This document shows, one piece after another, positions 32,244 to 40,841 of a DNA stretch of 64,000 nucleotides. The first letter of the stretch is position 1; each line of letters begins with the position of its first letter. A program made the translations under genes and the position numbers. Source of the DNA: Candidatus Methylomirabilota bacterium (GTDB lineage: Bacteria; Methylomirabilota; Methylomirabilia; Methylomirabilales; Methylomirabilaceae); the NCBI GenBank assembly GCA_016207095.1, contig JACQQF010000037.1, positions 24,276 to 88,275 of the forward strand, written 5' to 3'. The notes beneath the pieces are model-generated. The model had not been told where the DNA came from, did not search any database, and worked only from the letters and a program-made list of their open reading frames with translations.

Positions 32244-33916
32244 GACAGTTCCAGGTAGGTATCAGGCAGACGATTTTCATACAGAAGGATATCGCCCTGC
32301 CGGACGATGTCCTTCAGACAGTCTGCTACCTCATCGCTATGTCGGGCCACCAACACATGACTGTCAGGGAAGCCGCCCTTGCGAAGCCCCTCGCGCAGCG
32401 GCAGCGTCTGCGTCGGCCCAACAAGCACCACGTAGTCGCAGACTGCCGCGGCAGCCTGACCCAAGCGGCGGTTTTCCTCGGCCTCGATCCGGCCCAACTC
32501 CACCAAGCCCGGCGTGATCAAGATCTTCGCGCCGCCCCCGAACTGACCCAGGACCTCCAGGGCCATCTGGGCGCCCCGAGGATTGGCGTTGGCCACATCG
32601 ATCAGCTTGACGAGGCCACCCTCTTCCCGAACCTCAAGGCGCTTTGGCGCCGGCGTCAGCGACGCGACCCCCGCCCGAATCTCCTCCAGAGGCACGCCGC
32701 ACTCCAGGGCCGCGGCCACAGCGCCCAGAATGTTGGCAATGTTCAGATTCCCCAACAGCTTGGTCTCAAGCAGAGCTGTGCCAGCCTCGGTCTGCACACA
32801 GAAGGCCGAACCTCTACTGGAGGTTTTGATGTTCTTCCCCCTGACATCCAAGGTCCTCGCGTCCTCGCCGATCCCATAGATGATTGTTCGCCTGCCTTCC
32901 CGCCTCGCGCGATCGATCAGAGGCACGCAGCCCGGGTCATCGGCGTTCATGATCGCCACGCCATCCGGTGGGAGCGAGGCGATCAGCTCGTACTTCGTCT
33001 CGGCAATCCGCTCGGGCGTGCCGAACCGCTCGAGATGCTGGACCCCCACCGCCGTGAGGATACCAAGCCTGGGTCGGAGGAATGCGCAGACCTCTCGGAT
33101 CTCGCCTGGACCATAGGCGGCTACCTCGACAACGAAGAACCGGTGGTCGTCACGAAGGTCCTCACGGACGATCCGGGTAATGCCCATGGTCGTGTTGACA
33201 CCGTCCGGGGTTTTCAAGACCGGGTAACGCCTCCCAAGCAAAGCAGCGGTGATGAACTTCGTCGTTGTTTTGCCATAGCTGCCCGTGATCCCCACGACCT
33301 GTCCGGGATACGTGCGCATGCGGTGTGCGGCCTGAAGGACAAATCGCCCGTTGATTGCCCGCTCCAGCGGAGTCAGCAGCAGATTCGCCAACAGGACCGT
33401 TCCCGCTGCCACCTCGGAGGCGACTGCCAACCCGGCGGCCAGGCTTATAGCAACGGCGAGAGCACCTGAGCCGACCGCAAGCCGGGAGAGCAGTCCCAGA
33501 ACAAGCATCTGGATCGCAAGCACGATGGCCAGGCCCAGGATGAGAGTGGCGATACTAAGACGGACAGCGCGGGTCGTGAACTGCAGGCGTTGGCTCACCT
33601 GAAGGGAGGACCGACGTGCCGCAAGCCACATCCCGGCTGCCACCCAGACCACGTAAAACACAACGACAGGGAGGTGAAGGGTTGCGAAGACGAGCCCGGC
33701 AGCAAGGACCGCTGTCTGGACGAGGGCCTCCCGAGCGTCGAGTACGATCCTCCAGTGCCGGGGGATCCAGCCGCACAGGCGGGAGCTCCTGTAGCGTTCC
33801 AGCTGCGCAAGATACACGAAGTCCAGATGCCGCTTCGCCGCCACCACTCCATACGACAGAAGCGATTCCGCGGCCCGGTAGAAGAGGCGAGGCGGGCGCG
33901 CCAACGGTGAAGCCAT
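32240..33916 (-). CDS. Membrane-anchored Mur ligase, probable MurF functional replacement
   Basis: ATG 33916 overlaps the upstream stop (TGATG) behind a strong AGGGGGGAGG; 558 aa. Residues 1-60 are basic. Four hydrophobic spans follow (about 64-80, 83-100, 118-143, 153-180). The ATP-binding Mur-ligase domain begins with GITGSYGKTTTK at 209-220 and continues with NADDPG, ANILGAVAAALECG and a C-terminal domain (DVANANPRGAQMALEVLG). It resembles MurF in the catalytic and C-terminal domains but lacks the usual UDP-MurNAc-tripeptide-binding N-terminal domain, replaced by the membrane segment. It sits at the murF/ddl position. That it adds D-Ala-D-Ala is inferred. Confidence 0.8.
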   Translation of the reverse strand: MASPLARPPRLFYRAAESLLSYGVVAAKRHLDFVYLAQLERYRSSRLCGWIPRHWRIVLDAREALVQTAVLAAGLVFATLHLPVVVFYVVWVAAGMWLAARRSSLQVSQRLQFTTRAVRLSIATLILGLAIVLAIQMLVLGLLSRLAVGSGALAVAISLAAGLAVASEVAAGTVLLANLLLTPLERAINGRFVLQAAHRMRTYPGQVVGITGSYGKTTTKFITAALLGRRYPVLKTPDGVNTTMGITRIVREDLRDDHRFFVVEVAAYGPGEIREVCAFLRPRLGILTAVGVQHLERFGTPERIAETKYELIASLPPDGVAIMNADDPGCVPLIDRARREGRRTIIYGIGEDARTLDVRGKNIKTSSRGSAFCVQTEAGTALLETKLLGNLNIANILGAVAAALECGVPLEEIRAGVASLTPAPKRLEVREEGGLVKLIDVANANPRGAQMALEVLGQFGGGAKILITPGLVELGRIEAEENRRLGQAAAAVCDYVVLVGPTQTLPLREGLRKGGFPDSHVLVARHSDEVADCLKDIVRQGDILLYENRLPDTYLELS

Positions 33917-34683
33917 CACCTCCCCCCTCGACACAGGAAGTCCCTCACGAGCTTGCGGAAGCGTTCAGGCATGTCTACAAACGGAAAATGGCCGGCCCCT
34001 TCCATGATCTCTAACTGGGAGCCCCGAATCCCACCCGCTATGATCTCCATTGAGGATCTCGATACCTCAAGATCCCTGTCGCCCCAGATGATCAGCGTGG
34101 GGGCCTGGACAGAGGAGAGGATATCCCTCAGATCTTCGTTGACCACCCTGACCAAGGTCCTTCGCATCTGTCCTGCGCTTCGGTAGTCACGTGATCCTAC
34201 CCTTTGATGGACCGTGGAAAGGATTCGCTCGCCCAGTCTTCCCCAGATGGGACATGAAAAGACCCGCTTCGCCAGCTTGGCCGCTCCAACCTTGAGATAG
34301 TAGCGCGGCCCGAGGTTCCCTCGGATCCCCGCGCTGGCCACAAGGACGAGGCGTCGAACCCTATGTGGACTCTGCGCTGCCAGGGCGAGTGCGATTCGCC
34401 CGCCGAACGAATGACCAAGAAGGTTCGCAAACGCGATACCATTCGATCCCATGAACGCCTCGACATGGGCCGCGTACTCTCGGGTCCCCCATGCTGCAGG
34501 AGGAGGGGGGGTCCACCCGAATCCCGGCAAGTCGATGGCAAGGACCCGGAACTGATCCTCCAGGGCCTTGGCGATGCCGCCCAGTGATTCGGCAGATGTG
34601 CCCCACCCGTGGAGCAAGACGACTGGTTCACCCTCCCCACAAAGAGTAAAATGGGTGTCCAGGTCATTGACACGTGTCAGCAC
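33916..34683 (-). CDS. Alpha/beta hydrolase within the dcw cluster
   Basis: 255 aa from GTG 34683. HGWG (oxyanion region) near residue 25, nucleophile elbow GHSFGG near 91, acid in WGDRD near 201 and histidine in GAGHFPF near 229 make a complete Ser-Asp-His triad. No signal peptide. It resembles MhpC/BioH-type carboxylic-ester or C-C hydrolases; the substrate is unknown. It is wedged between the apparent murF remnant and the membrane Mur ligase and overlaps the latter by one base, so it is co-translated with cell-wall genes. Confidence 0.85.
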   Translation of the reverse strand: MLTRVNDLDTHFTLCGEGEPVVLLHGWGTSAESLGGIAKALEDQFRVLAIDLPGFGWTPPPPAAWGTREYAAHVEAFMGSNGIAFANLLGHSFGGRIALALAAQSPHRVRRLVLVASAGIRGNLGPRYYLKVGAAKLAKRVFSCPIWGRLGERILSTVHQRVGSRDYRSAGQMRRTLVRVVNEDLRDILSSVQAPTLIIWGDRDLEVSRSSMEIIAGGIRGSQLEIMEGAGHFPFVDMPERFRKLVRDFLCRGGR

Positions 34684-34692
34684 ACCACCACC

Positions 34693-35184
34693 TCATGGCC
34701 CGCTGGAACGTCTCGATTCCCTTTCCCCGGCCGTGAGGATGGCCGCCGAGATCGACGCCGCCCCGTCAGCCTGATGCCCCGCGGTCAAGGGCTCACGCCG
34801 GACCGTCCTTATACTGCCCGGCCCTCGGCTGCCCGCTCGTGCCGCGACTGTTGCGAGCAGAGAAGGACGCGGCTGTTGGTAAGGCCGGTAGTCTGTCCAG
34901 GGGGCCCGAACGGAATCGTCCGCCTGGATCGCGGCGGCCGCGTGAAGGATGGGGTGATCTGAGAGTTGGGAACAGACGGCGTCGCGGAGGCGCTTCGTCA
35001 CTACCTGTGAGGGAGAGGCGTCTCTACCCGGGCGCTGGCTCGAGGAGGCGATGAACAGATCGGCTGGCTTCGGCGTCAGGGCATCGGTGAAGGAGGCTGC
35101 ACTCTCCGACTGCAGATCGCCCCAACGCAGCAGCCCGGAGGGCACGGACGCCATCTCGCTCGCCCGGACCCTATACGCCATCAT
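34693..35184 (-). pseudogene. Open frame at the canonical murF position; probable decayed murF N-terminal domain
   Basis: The frame starts with ATG overlapping the murE stop (ATGA), the arrangement of a normal murF, and runs 163 codons. Its first 70 residues can be laid on a MurF substrate-binding domain: a SEMASVPSGLLRWGD segment in place of the A-x-x-x-G-G-x-L start, then FTDALTPKPADLFIASSSQR where MurF has 'TDSR-x-L-x-P-G-x-LF-x-A-x-x-G-x-R'. Later residues are low-complexity and no ATP loop follows. It could alternatively be an unrelated young gene. This is an alignment by eye. Confidence 0.45.
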
Positions 35185-36686
35185 CCTCTCCCGAACCCCA
35201 GCTCTCGAAGCGCCTCCCGTGCCACCTGCCGGTCGTCGAAAGGGATCGTGCGATCCTGGAGGATCTGATAGGTCTCGTGACCCTTCCCGGCGATCACCAC
35301 CATGTCGCCTCGCTGCGCCAGCGAGAGGGCCTCGCGAATCGCCATCGCTCGATCAGAAATTATAACATACCCCTTACCCGGACCCCACACCTTTTTCGCT
35401 CCTGCCTCGATCTCCTGAATGATCCGTTGAGGGTCTTCTCCGCGAGGGTTGTCGGAGGTAATCACGGTGAAATCAGCCAGCCGGAGCGCGACCTCTCCCA
35501 TCAGAGGCCGCTTCGCTCGATCCCGATCGCCACCGCATCCGAACAGGACGATCAGGCGGCCCTGGCAGCATTCTCTCGCCATCTCAAGGACGCGACCTAA
35601 GGCGTCGGGGGTATGCGCATAATCGACCATGACTCCGAACTCCTGCCCCTCCTCCACCCGCTCGCAGCGTCCAGGGACATGCCGTAACTCAGAGATCCCT
35701 TCGGCCACCTCCGCAAGGCTCGCCCCCAGGTGCAGCCCTGTCGCCGCGGCCGCCAGGACGTTGGACAGATTGTAGCGTCCCAGCAGGGAGGAGTGGATCG
35801 CCGTCGCCCCCCACGGGGTCTGGAGCCGACAGCGAACGCCATCCCGGGTGATGTGGATCTCCGTCGCCGCGAGGTCCGCCTGTTGCGTCAGACTGTAGGT
35901 ATAATGTCGGGTGCGAGCTGCCCTGAGAAACAACGGGGCGGCGGGATCGTCGAGGTTGATCACCGCCGCCTTTTCCGTGGATTTGGTTGCGTCGGCCCCG
36001 AGGCCTTCAAACAGGGAGAGCTTGGCTCTTTGGTACGCCTCCATGGTGCCGTGAAAGTCAAGATGATCCTGGGTGAGGTTGGTGAACACCGCGACATCGA
36101 ACTCGCAGCCGTCGACGCGATGTAGAGCCAACGCGTGGGATGACACCTCCATCACGGCGCTGTCGGCCCGCAGCAGTACCATCCGCGCGAGGAGCTCTTG
36201 AAGGTCGGAGGCCTCCGGTGTCGTCCTCGCCGCGTCCATCTCTATCCCCTCACTGCGATACGCGATGGTGCCGACCAGTCCAACCTGATGCCCGGCACGC
36301 TGCAGCAGCGACTCGATCAGGTAGGTGGTGGTGGTCTTGCCGTTGGTTCCAGTCACACCCACCAGGGTGAGCCTTCGTGAAGGATGATCGTAGAACCGGC
36401 TGGCGGCCAGGGCAAGCCCCTTCCGGGAGTCGCTCACCCTCACCACCGTCCCGCCACGCAGTACAGATTCTGGCAGATCGATTCGCTCTACAAGCGCCGC
36501 CACGGCCCCCGCTGCCCAGGCGGTGGGGAGAAAGTCGTGGCCATCCAGGGCGAACCCCCTGATGCAGACAAAGAGATCCCCGGGGTTGATCTGTCTGGAA
36601 TCGTACCGGACCCCTCCGACATCCACATCGAGGGGACCGTGGAGGACCTGATACTCAGTCCCTTCAATTAAGGCGAGAAGCCGCAC
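35181..36686 (-). CDS. murE: UDP-MurNAc-L-Ala-D-Glu--meso-diaminopimelate ligase
   Basis: 501 aa from GTG 36686. The substrate-binding domain has YDSRQINPGDLFVCIRG. The ATP loop is GVTGTNGKTTTTYL near 110, and YAHTPDALGRVL and SDNPRGEDP near 410 follow. The DNPR motif is the known marker for meso-DAP rather than lysine, which fits the dapL/dapF genes downstream in the window. It overlaps the end of ftsI by 23 bases and the next open frame by four. Confidence 0.97.
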   Translation of the reverse strand: MRLLALIEGTEYQVLHGPLDVDVGGVRYDSRQINPGDLFVCIRGFALDGHDFLPTAWAAGAVAALVERIDLPESVLRGGTVVRVSDSRKGLALAASRFYDHPSRRLTLVGVTGTNGKTTTTYLIESLLQRAGHQVGLVGTIAYRSEGIEMDAARTTPEASDLQELLARMVLLRADSAVMEVSSHALALHRVDGCEFDVAVFTNLTQDHLDFHGTMEAYQRAKLSLFEGLGADATKSTEKAAVINLDDPAAPLFLRAARTRHYTYSLTQQADLAATEIHITRDGVRCRLQTPWGATAIHSSLLGRYNLSNVLAAAATGLHLGASLAEVAEGISELRHVPGRCERVEEGQEFGVMVDYAHTPDALGRVLEMARECCQGRLIVLFGCGGDRDRAKRPLMGEVALRLADFTVITSDNPRGEDPQRIIQEIEAGAKKVWGPGKGYVIISDRAMAIREALSLAQRGDMVVIAGKGHETYQILQDRTIPFDDRQVAREALRELGFGRG

Positions 36687-38469
36687 CGAGCATCCCCTCT
36701 GCCAGCCGAAACGGCCCCCCGGCGGCTGGTGAGATCCTGAGATACTTCAGCGACTCCCTGGCGATCTCACGGAACGTCGGGGCGGCGATCGATCCACCCC
36801 ACTGCAGTATCTTCGGCTCGTCGATGACCACGATGATCGCCAGTCGTGGCTGCTCGGCCGGGACAAACCCGACAAATGACGCCATTACCTTCTGGCGGGA
36901 GTAGCGGCCGGTCGCGCGCTCCAATTTCTGGGAGGTCCCTGTCTTCCCAGCCACCTCGAACCCCTGAACTGCAGCCGCCTTCCCCGTCCCGTCCGTGACA
37001 ACCCCCTTGAGGATGTTCGTGAGGGTCCTGGCTGTTCCCTCTGCGATCACCCGCCGGAGCTGCACGGGTGAGCCTCGGCGGACAACCCTGCCGTCGGCTG
37101 CCTTGAGCGACCCGGCGACATACGGACGGACCAGTGTGCCACCGTTCGCCACCGCGCTCACTGCCACCAGCATCTGTAGGGGGGTGACCGAGAGCTCCTG
37201 CCCGATGGAGAGGGAGGCCAGGGACAGAGCCGACCAATCCTTCGGGCGTCGGATCCTGCCGGGCGTTTCGCCAGGCAGATCGATGCCGGAACGATTCCCG
37301 AACCCGAAGCCGCTGATGTAATCATAATAGAGGCTCTTGCCCAGCCGCATGCCGACCTTGATGGCGCCGACATTGCTCGAATGCGTTAGCACCTCAGAGA
37401 AGGTGATGATCCCGAATCGTTCGTGATCGCGGATCATGATCCCGCCTACCTCTATGGCCCCATCCTCGCCGTTCAGCCGATCTCCGGGCCGCACGAGCCG
37501 CTCCTCCAGAGCCGCGGCCCCCACGACGATCTTGAAGGCCGACCCCGGCTCATAGTAATCGGCCACTGCCCGGTTCCGCCGGGCAAACGAGGAGGCCTCG
37601 GCGTAGTGGTTGGGGTTGAAGGTCGGGTAGTTGGCGAGTGCCAGAATCTCGCCGGTCAGCGGGTCCATGACGATGGCGGTGCCGCTGGAGGCCTGAGACT
37701 TCGCCACAGCCGCCTCCAGCTCCCGCTCCGTGACGTATTGGATCACCTCGTCAATTGTCAGGTACAGATCGCACCCCTGCGCTTCGTCCGCCTCCTCCCT
37801 GAAGATCGGCCGGCCCAACGCATCCTGCTCTCGCACGACCCACTTCGGCTTTCCGGCCAGGCAGTCGTCGTACTGGAGCTCCAGCCCTTCCAGTCCCCGG
37901 TCGTCCATCCCCACGAAACCCAGCAGGTGCGCCCCCAGCTCCTGTTTTGGATAGAACCGCTTGCTTTCAGCGATGCTCGCGATCCCCCTGAGGTCCAGTT
38001 GCGAGACGGCCGTCGCCTCCTCGGGGGAAACCCGTCGCTTGATCCAAACAAAGGGTTTATCTGATTTCAACCGCTCAAGAACCTTTTGGGCAGGCAGGCC
38101 CAGTGCCTTGGCCAGGTCGGACGCGGCTCGCTCCCGGTTCTCCACCTGGGGAGGTTGGGCGAAGATCGAGGAGACCCGAAGGCTGCCGACAAACTCTCGG
38201 CCGTTGCGGTCATAGATCGTTCCGCGGCGCGAGACCAGCGGAACCAGCCGCCGGTACTGCCGGTTGGCCGCCTCTACCAGCTTCGGATACTGATGCACCT
38301 GTAGGGAAAAGAGGCGACCGGAGATGATGGCGAGGGCTGCGGCGAGCGAGAGAAACAGCACGATCATCCGGCGCCGATGTCGACCCCGCGAGTCTGAGGA
38401 GGGCTTCACATCGGTCTGCAACGATGACGCCCTACGCGTACGCTTGTTGTGCTGGGTCGGCAATATCAT
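36664..38469 (-). CDS. ftsI: Peptidoglycan transpeptidase FtsI (PBP3-type)
   Basis: 601 aa. A basic N-terminus and one membrane span (MIVLFLSLAAALAIISGRLF) precede the pedestal domain with RRGTIYDRNGREF. The transpeptidase motifs are S-x-x-K in PGSAFKIVV near 309, S-x-N in THSSNVGAIK near 361 and K-T-G in VAGKTGTSQK near 510. It is the septal cross-linking enzyme paired with FtsW. GAGGGGT lies upstream of the ATG. Typical length, no PASTA domains. Confidence 0.96.
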   Translation of the reverse strand: MILPTQHNKRTRRASSLQTDVKPSSDSRGRHRRRMIVLFLSLAAALAIISGRLFSLQVHQYPKLVEAANRQYRRLVPLVSRRGTIYDRNGREFVGSLRVSSIFAQPPQVENRERAASDLAKALGLPAQKVLERLKSDKPFVWIKRRVSPEEATAVSQLDLRGIASIAESKRFYPKQELGAHLLGFVGMDDRGLEGLELQYDDCLAGKPKWVVREQDALGRPIFREEADEAQGCDLYLTIDEVIQYVTERELEAAVAKSQASSGTAIVMDPLTGEILALANYPTFNPNHYAEASSFARRNRAVADYYEPGSAFKIVVGAAALEERLVRPGDRLNGEDGAIEVGGIMIRDHERFGIITFSEVLTHSSNVGAIKVGMRLGKSLYYDYISGFGFGNRSGIDLPGETPGRIRRPKDWSALSLASLSIGQELSVTPLQMLVAVSAVANGGTLVRPYVAGSLKAADGRVVRRGSPVQLRRVIAEGTARTLTNILKGVVTDGTGKAAAVQGFEVAGKTGTSQKLERATGRYSRQKVMASFVGFVPAEQPRLAIIVVIDEPKILQWGGSIAAPTFREIARESLKYLRISPAAGGPFRLAEGMLGAASRLN

Positions 38470-38481
38470 ACCCCTCGAAAC

Positions 38482-38832
38482 CTACTGAAGCAGAATGACT
38501 TGACCCGACACCGGGCTCGTGAGTCCAAGCTGACGCCGGCCGATCTCCTCTACGCGGCGAAGAGACTTGAGGCGGGCGACCTCAAAGCGCAACTCGTTTT
38601 CTTGTCGAACGAGGGCGAGACGCTCCGCTTGAAGATGTTGGATCTCGTACCCCAGCCGAACGACCTGGATGCGCTGCCACACATAGAAGAGTACCCCAAA
38701 CAGGACGAGGCATGCCAGACACAGCGAGGGAAGGAGATCCCATCTTCGGATCTGATCGACCCGCGGTTTCAAAAAGCCGCTCGCCCTGTCCCGGCCGAGC
38801 GCCGTAAGTGCGGGGATGCCTCGCACTCTCAC
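38482..38832 (-). CDS. ftsL: Cell division protein FtsL
   Basis: 116 aa from GTG 38832, which has AGGAGG six bases upstream. A cytoplasmic N-terminus of about 33 residues is followed by one membrane span (LPSLCLACLVLFGVLFYVW) and a coiled-coil leucine-rich stretch (IQHLQAERLALVRQENELRFEVARLKSL), then the short QLGLTSPVSGQVILL tail. That topology and the place between rsmH and ftsI identify it despite low sequence conservation. A repeat element lies immediately upstream of its ribosome-binding site. Confidence 0.88.
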   Translation of the reverse strand: MRVRGIPALTALGRDRASGFLKPRVDQIRRWDLLPSLCLACLVLFGVLFYVWQRIQVVRLGYEIQHLQAERLALVRQENELRFEVARLKSLRRVEEIGRRQLGLTSPVSGQVILLQ

Positions 38833-38844
38833 CGCTCACCTCCT

Positions 38845-39042
38845 TTAGAGTCGCTCCAACTATTTCGCCCCAAGTTGGTCGGCACCCCCCCTGCCGGTCT
38901 AAGAAACGAGCCGGGAACCCACCGAAGGTGGGTGCAGGCGCGGCCTCCGGGGCCGAACGAGACGTACGTTTCCGGGTACGTCGCAGGGAGCGCCACGGGG
39001 TGAGGCCTGGCCGCTAGGCGAAGTTGATTGGACCGGCACTAG
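38845..39042 (-). mobile_element. Non-autonomous repeat element, family A copy 2, between rsmH and ftsL
   Basis: 198 bp from TTAGAGTCGCTCCAAC (decayed left end) to GGACCGGCACTAG. It shares TAAGAAACGAGC, ACGTCGCAGGGAG and GCTAGGCGAAGTTGATTGGAC with the other copies. One end provides the rsmH stop TAG (39039-39041); the other is two bases from the AGGAGG of ftsL. It therefore fills exactly the space between two dcw genes without touching either. Confidence 0.8.
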
Positions 39043-39938
39043 AGGCGCTCCGCTGCCCGGAGCTTGGCGCTGCGTGCGCGGGGATTGGCCTCGGTCTCCC
39101 CGCCGGTGGGGACGATCGGCCGTTTGGTCAGGACCCGGAGAAACGGCGGCTCCGACCGCGCCAGGCTCCGAAGCGTCTCCTTCGCGATCCGATCCTCCAG
39201 GGAATGAAAGCTGATCACGCATAAGCGGCCTGCCGGTGCAAGCAGTGAGACGGCGTCCCGCAGCCCCCGCGTAAGCGCCTGTAGTTCATCATTGACGGCA
39301 ATGCGCAATGCTTGGAACGTCCGGGTCGCCACATGAATGCGCCTCGGCCAAGCCCGCCTTGGGACTGTCTCGGCCACGAGGCGCGCGAGATGGACAGTGA
39401 AGGTGAGGGGCCGCTGCCGACGCTCGTCGACGATCCGCGCCGCGATCCGCCTCGCGAACCGCTCCTCGCCGTAGTCCCAGAGGATCCTGGCGATCTCGCG
39501 CTCCGGCAGATCGGCGAGCAGCTCCGCCGCCGTCTTCCCGGCTCCCCGACGATCCATTCGCATATCGAGTGGTCCATCCCGGCTGAAGCTGAATCCCCTG
39601 GAGGGGTCGTCCAGTTGAAAGGACGACAGTCCCAGATCAAATAGGATCCCGACAAATGGGCCCCAGCCGTTGTCAGCCGCGATGGCGCCCAGCATCGAGA
39701 AGTCACCCTGAAGGAGCTGGACCCGATCTCCGAACAGCCGGAGCCGATCGCGGGCCAGCGCAAGGGCCTCAACATCCCGATCGATCCCACACAGGCGACC
39801 TGCAGGCCCGCTCTCGAGCAGAAGCGCTTCGGCGTGCCCCCCGGTCCCGACGGTCGCATCAAGGTAGCGGCCACCCGACCGTGGCCGCAGGATGGTCACC
39901 GCCTCTTGAAGCAGGACCGGGATGTGCCGGCCCCCGAT
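39039..39938 (-). CDS. rsmH: 16S rRNA (cytosine-1402-N4)-methyltransferase, probable non-canonical start
   Basis: The conserved RsmH start HIPVLLQEAV has no ATG, GTG or TTG in frame nearby. I used ATC at 39936-39938, two bases after the TAA of the STAS gene and nine after AGAGG, giving 299 aa, the normal family length. SAM-binding YLDATVGTGGHAEALL, FDLGLSSFQLDD, RGFSFSRDGPLDMRMD and FHSLEDRIAKETL are all intact. An ATT 13 codons upstream or a frameshift from the STAS gene are alternatives. The stop TAG comes from the adjacent repeat element. Confidence 0.92.
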   Translation of the reverse strand: MGGRHIPVLLQEAVTILRPRSGGRYLDATVGTGGHAEALLLESGPAGRLCGIDRDVEALALARDRLRLFGDRVQLLQGDFSMLGAIAADNGWGPFVGILFDLGLSSFQLDDPSRGFSFSRDGPLDMRMDRRGAGKTAAELLADLPEREIARILWDYGEERFARRIAARIVDERRQRPLTFTVHLARLVAETVPRRAWPRRIHVATRTFQALRIAVNDELQALTRGLRDAVSLLAPAGRLCVISFHSLEDRIAKETLRSLARSEPPFLRVLTKRPIVPTGGETEANPRARSAKLRAAERL

Positions 39939-39940
39939 GG

Positions 39941-40309
39941 TTAAAGGCCTCTGGGCCTGGCTGCCCGCAATGGACCCAACGACCGGAGCGCCGAGTCCTC
40001 GTCTGGAAAGATCGGCAGGGACAAGGGGGATCTCGCTGCCCCGAGGGCGTGACTCAGAGTTGGAGAGGTCCGAACCAGGCAGAGCGACCCACCCATAACC
40101 TGAAGCCGACGGACCCGCTCCCGGAGAATCCCTGAAGCCAGGTACGGCACACGGCACCCGCCCTTGCAGTCCAGGATCAGCCGGGAATACCCTTCCTGCA
40201 CCAGGCCTGCGATCGAGTTCTTGATCGCCTCGACCAACGTCAGGTCGATCTCCCCTGCCGGCTCGAGGATGGCGACCCCGCTTCCCTCGTGTCGTCGGAT
40301 GTGCACCAT
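39941..40309 (-). CDS. STAS-domain protein between mraZ and rsmH
   Basis: 122 aa, ATG with GAGGGG upstream. The fold of anti-sigma-factor antagonists is visible: strand VAILEPAGEIDLTLVEAIKNSI, then SRLILDCKGGCRVPYLASGILRERVRRL and a final FPDEDSALRSL helix. In SpoIIAA-type proteins the phosphorylated serine is in a D-S-S-G motif. Here the site reads L-A-S-G, with the phospho-serine position replaced by alanine, so partner-switching by phosphorylation is unlikely. Its end abuts the rsmH start, suggesting coupled translation within the dcw cluster. Confidence 0.8.
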   Translation of the reverse strand: MVHIRRHEGSGVAILEPAGEIDLTLVEAIKNSIAGLVQEGYSRLILDCKGGCRVPYLASGILRERVRRLQVMGGSLCLVRTSPTLSHALGAARSPLSLPIFPDEDSALRSLGPLRAARPRGL

Positions 40310-40326
40310 GTCTTTTTCCCCTCAGG

Positions 40327-40776
40327 CTAAATGCGGATCCCCAGTTCAGCCAGTTTGGCGGCGTAATCCTCGGGGTCCCGCTCCTGAGCGCTGAATTCCG
40401 CCCAGCGCTCCCGACTCCAGATCTCAATCTTATCGAGGACCCCCACGATCACAACATCCCGGCGCAGGTGAGCCGCCTCCCTGAGCTGCGGCGGGACCAG
40501 GATCCGTCCTTGACTGTCCACGGGAGATTCCACAGCGCGAGCGGAGATGAGGCGGGCGTATTCTCGAAACCTCTTGTCCGAGTTGCCTCTGCTCAGGAGA
40601 TTGTGTTCGATCTGCTGCCAGGCTTTGATCGGGTAGGCTGCGATGCAGGTGTCGAAGAGGAGATCAACGAGGACCAGCTCACGCTCTCGGCGCCGCTTGA
40701 GGATCTCGCGGTATCTGGCCGGGATGCTGAGCCGCCCCTTGTCATCAATGGCGTGTTCGAAGCTTCCACGGAACAT
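40327..40776 (-). CDS. mraZ: Transcriptional regulator MraZ
   Basis: 149 aa from ATG. Two SpoVT/AbrB-like halves are present: FRGSFEHAIDDKGRLSIPARYRE at the N-terminus and VDSQGRILVPPQLREAAHL in the middle, each with the family's D-x-x-G-R motif. MraZ binds TGGG-type repeats in its own promoter and controls the dcw cluster. Such repeats are present upstream, so autoregulation is well supported. Confidence 0.96.
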   Translation of the reverse strand: MFRGSFEHAIDDKGRLSIPARYREILKRRRERELVLVDLLFDTCIAAYPIKAWQQIEHNLLSRGNSDKRFREYARLISARAVESPVDSQGRILVPPQLREAAHLRRDVVIVGVLDKIEIWSRERWAEFSAQERDPEDYAAKLAELGIRI

Positions 40777-40807
40777 GGGAACACATCGCCCGTTTATGGT
40801 AATCTAT

Positions 40808-40833
40808 ACCAATTCATCCCATTTCATCCCACC
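40808..40833 (-). promoter_or_regulatory. MraZ box
   Basis: On the minus strand GTGGGATGAA, ATGGGATGAA and TTGGTATAGA follow each other at exact 10-base steps, about 30-55 bases upstream of the mraZ ATG. TGGGN repeats spaced this way are the known MraZ operator. They lie just downstream of the -10 element. Confidence 0.85.
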
Positions 40834-40841
40834 GTGGCGCA

